Shown here one piece after another: positions 62,304-64,000 of a stretch of DNA of 64,000 nt. The first letter of the stretch is position 1. Each line of letters begins with the position of its first letter. This stretch comes from Rotaria sp. Silwood1. Taxonomy: Eukaryota; Rotifera; Eurotatoria; Philodinida; Philodinidae. Position numbers and translations under genes: made by a program. Where the stretch lies: contig CAJNOP010000012.1 of assembly GCA_905250075.1 (NCBI GenBank), positions 3,670,536-3,734,535 of the forward strand. Direction: 5' to 3'. The notes under the pieces are model-generated. The model did not search any database. It was given only the letters and a program-made list of their open reading frames with translations, and was not told the DNA's origin.

Positions 62304-64000
62304 TCAACATGGACATAGAACATTGAGAATGTATTTTGTTAAAAGTTCTGGCACTTGAGGACTATCTTCATTAATTGCGTGAAGTACTACAAAGAATAAA
62401 AGACAAAATTATTTTAATTGAAATCAATAATCAAATATTCTAACTAACTTTTATTTAAACTTTGTAAATGTTCAACCGATAAATATGTTGGATGATCACG
62501 ATCATATGGAATCACCGTTGTAAGATACTAAAAGTAAAATACCAAAAAGAATTGAAATCATGATTATTATGATTTTAAATCTCGTCGACATATAATTAAA
62601 AGCAGCATATGTATATATAGCATTTAAAAATAGTGATAAGCATATGAAACAACATGTATTGATAAATATGATATAAGTGTGACTAATCGATGTTTATTTA
62701 GTTTAATATTAGTTATGTAATCTACCTGAGTCTTTCGAAATAGTTCATGCCAACTAGTCGAAAAAATGTCGAATACTGATCGACTACGACAGGATAATAT
62801 CTAAACCAAATTTAGTGTTTTTTCATGGAATAAAATCATTTATATATATATATATATATTCTTTTGTGTTTTGTTATTGAAAACTCTTGAGTACAATTTA
62901 TTAAAGTCAAATAAGAGATGAAATACTATTCATTTTATTGTATGATAATAATAGACAATATCTAACTAATTATTCCCAATGTTGCTACATTCTTAATATG
63001 GTCTTATCAATCATCCAAATATTCTACAAAAAATAATAATAAAACTTGTTTTAACTGTTGTTTATTGTTGTCTATTTTTAGATTGTTATTTGTTTTTGTC
63101 AAGGTCATATTAACTAACTAAACTATATCCAGTTTTAGACATTTCAATAATCTCAAAAACAAACAAAACAAAAAAAAAACATTTGACCTTCAATTAATTA
63201 AATAGACACCCACCCGAAGATCTATGAAAGATTATTTCTTTACTAAAAACATTCGTCATGTTATGCATATATATGACAATTCTTTCACATATCTTATTAC
63301 AGACAATGTTGTCTAAAATATTCTATATATCTAACTATCCATGGAGTCTTTTGAATACATGTTTCATTAATAGACATAGAATGTTATATTTTAATGCAAA
63401 TAGATTGTTAACATGCTGATCAGAATATGATTAATTCATATTAGTTTCAAAAAAAAAATATATATATATATATATTCATTTAATTGATCAAAAGTTTTCA
63501 TATGGAAAAAAAAGATAACCAATTTATTTTCTTGCCGTTTTTTTTTTTTCGATTAATCAATATCATCATGTAAATATGAACTCATGACCTCATTTCACTT
63601 CTCCTATCCTAATCCAATTAATAATCAGTGTTCGATAGTATAGAAAAAGGAAAGAAAAAGTTTACTCAACAACTCATCTGTATAATAATAAATATTCATC
63701 TAACATTTTTTTTTTCTGTGGTGTTTTCTCTAGGAAAAGAGAATTCCCAATACACATTAGTCGCACGTTCATACTAATCGTATCTACAAGAGCAATAATA
63801 CAAACTGTTTGATTCTATTACCCATTTTTCAATTATATATAAAGAGAGAGCGCAAAATAGAAAGAACATATAATATTTACCGTTCCCGGTTCAATATAAT
63901 TGCTATTTCCTAATATAGAACGACGTTTCGGACGTTTTTCACCCTGATGATGTCGACGTTTATTCTGAAAAAAAGAAAAATGTCATTTTTTTTTTTTGTT
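62304..64000 (-). CDS. FEZ/UNC-76 family protein, C-terminal exons (5' part beyond the window)
   Basis: Four exons in transcript order, 63964-63881, 62800-62726, 62527-62449 and 62386-62304, join in frame. FEZ (UNC-76) proteins are kinesin-1 cargo adaptors in axonal transport. The last 52 residues carry the family's signature C-terminus: YLTTVIPYDRDHPTYLSVEH, then ILHAINEDSPQVPELL and TKYILNVLCPC-stop. These align closely with the YLTTVIPYEKK...VEDLQ...YILKVLCP end of vertebrate FEZ1/FEZ2 as I remember it. Upstream exons give ILSCRSRSVFDIFSTSWHEL and a highly basic stretch (NKRRHHQGEKRPKRRS). The coiled-coil and N-terminal acidic regions are outside the window to the right. The acceptor at 63965-63966 shows that the gene continues upstream. 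Confidence 0.85.

Noticed and set aside
1-64000. Search for reverse transcriptase, integrase, transposase, tRNA, rRNA or bacterial-type genes
   Set aside because: None recognised by eye on either strand. The fold-back elements are the only mobile-element-like structures I can support.

Overview
This window is nuclear DNA of an animal. It is strongly A+T-rich and full of poly-A and poly-T runs. The genes are split by many short GT..AG introns, mostly 50-100 bp, with a few of about 0.7-2 kb. The gene set (a giant twitchin-type muscle kinase, a mu-class glutathione transferase, Rab39, a FEZ/UNC-76 protein) fits a small protostome invertebrate. A bdelloid-rotifer-like genome is my guess from style, not something the sequence proves. 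No bacterial, viral, rRNA or tRNA gene was recognised.

Layout: 1-2496, no recognised gene. 2497-6292 (+), an 11-exon cysteine-rich secreted/GPI-type protein resembling the DUF7042-7045 family. 8064-9779 (-), a complete Rab39. 12803-13979 (-), a decayed ABCB (P-glycoprotein-type) transporter 3' end. 15855-16869 (+), a complete mu-class GST with a TATA box. About 16.9-25.2 kb, a gene-poor tract with repeats and unidentified decayed ORFs. 25212-28517 (+), a GT31 beta-1,3-glycosyltransferase. 29051-58395 (-), a complete twitchin (UNC-22/projectin-type) gene of about 29 kb. 60449-61387 (-), a small thrombospondin-type-1 membrane protein. 62304 to the right edge (-), the 3' exons of a FEZ/UNC-76 gene.

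The twitchin gene dominates. From N to C I read 6 Ig domains, a KPxE-rich linker built from a 36-bp tandem repeat, an RRPS-rich PKA-type phosphorylation segment, 5 Ig domains, a (Fn3)1-3/Ig superrepeat with 15 Fn3 domains, the kinase with its regulatory tail, and 5 post-kinase Ig domains interrupted by a large Ala/Pro/Glu/Lys-rich exon. An ATG-initiated exon at 32069-32225 sits inside the long intron after the first post-kinase Ig. Its own reading frame cannot be spliced from upstream, but it ends in the same phase as the upstream Ig exon. It therefore looks like an alternative first exon for a short, kinase-less, telokin-like product. This is the most interesting biology I see here.

Several long introns and intergenic tracts carry diverged long inverted repeats (fold-back elements). 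At least two share a common core sequence. The genes are otherwise functionally unrelated and look like an ordinary stretch of animal chromosome. The GT31 gene and twitchin converge tail to tail, about 0.5 kb apart.
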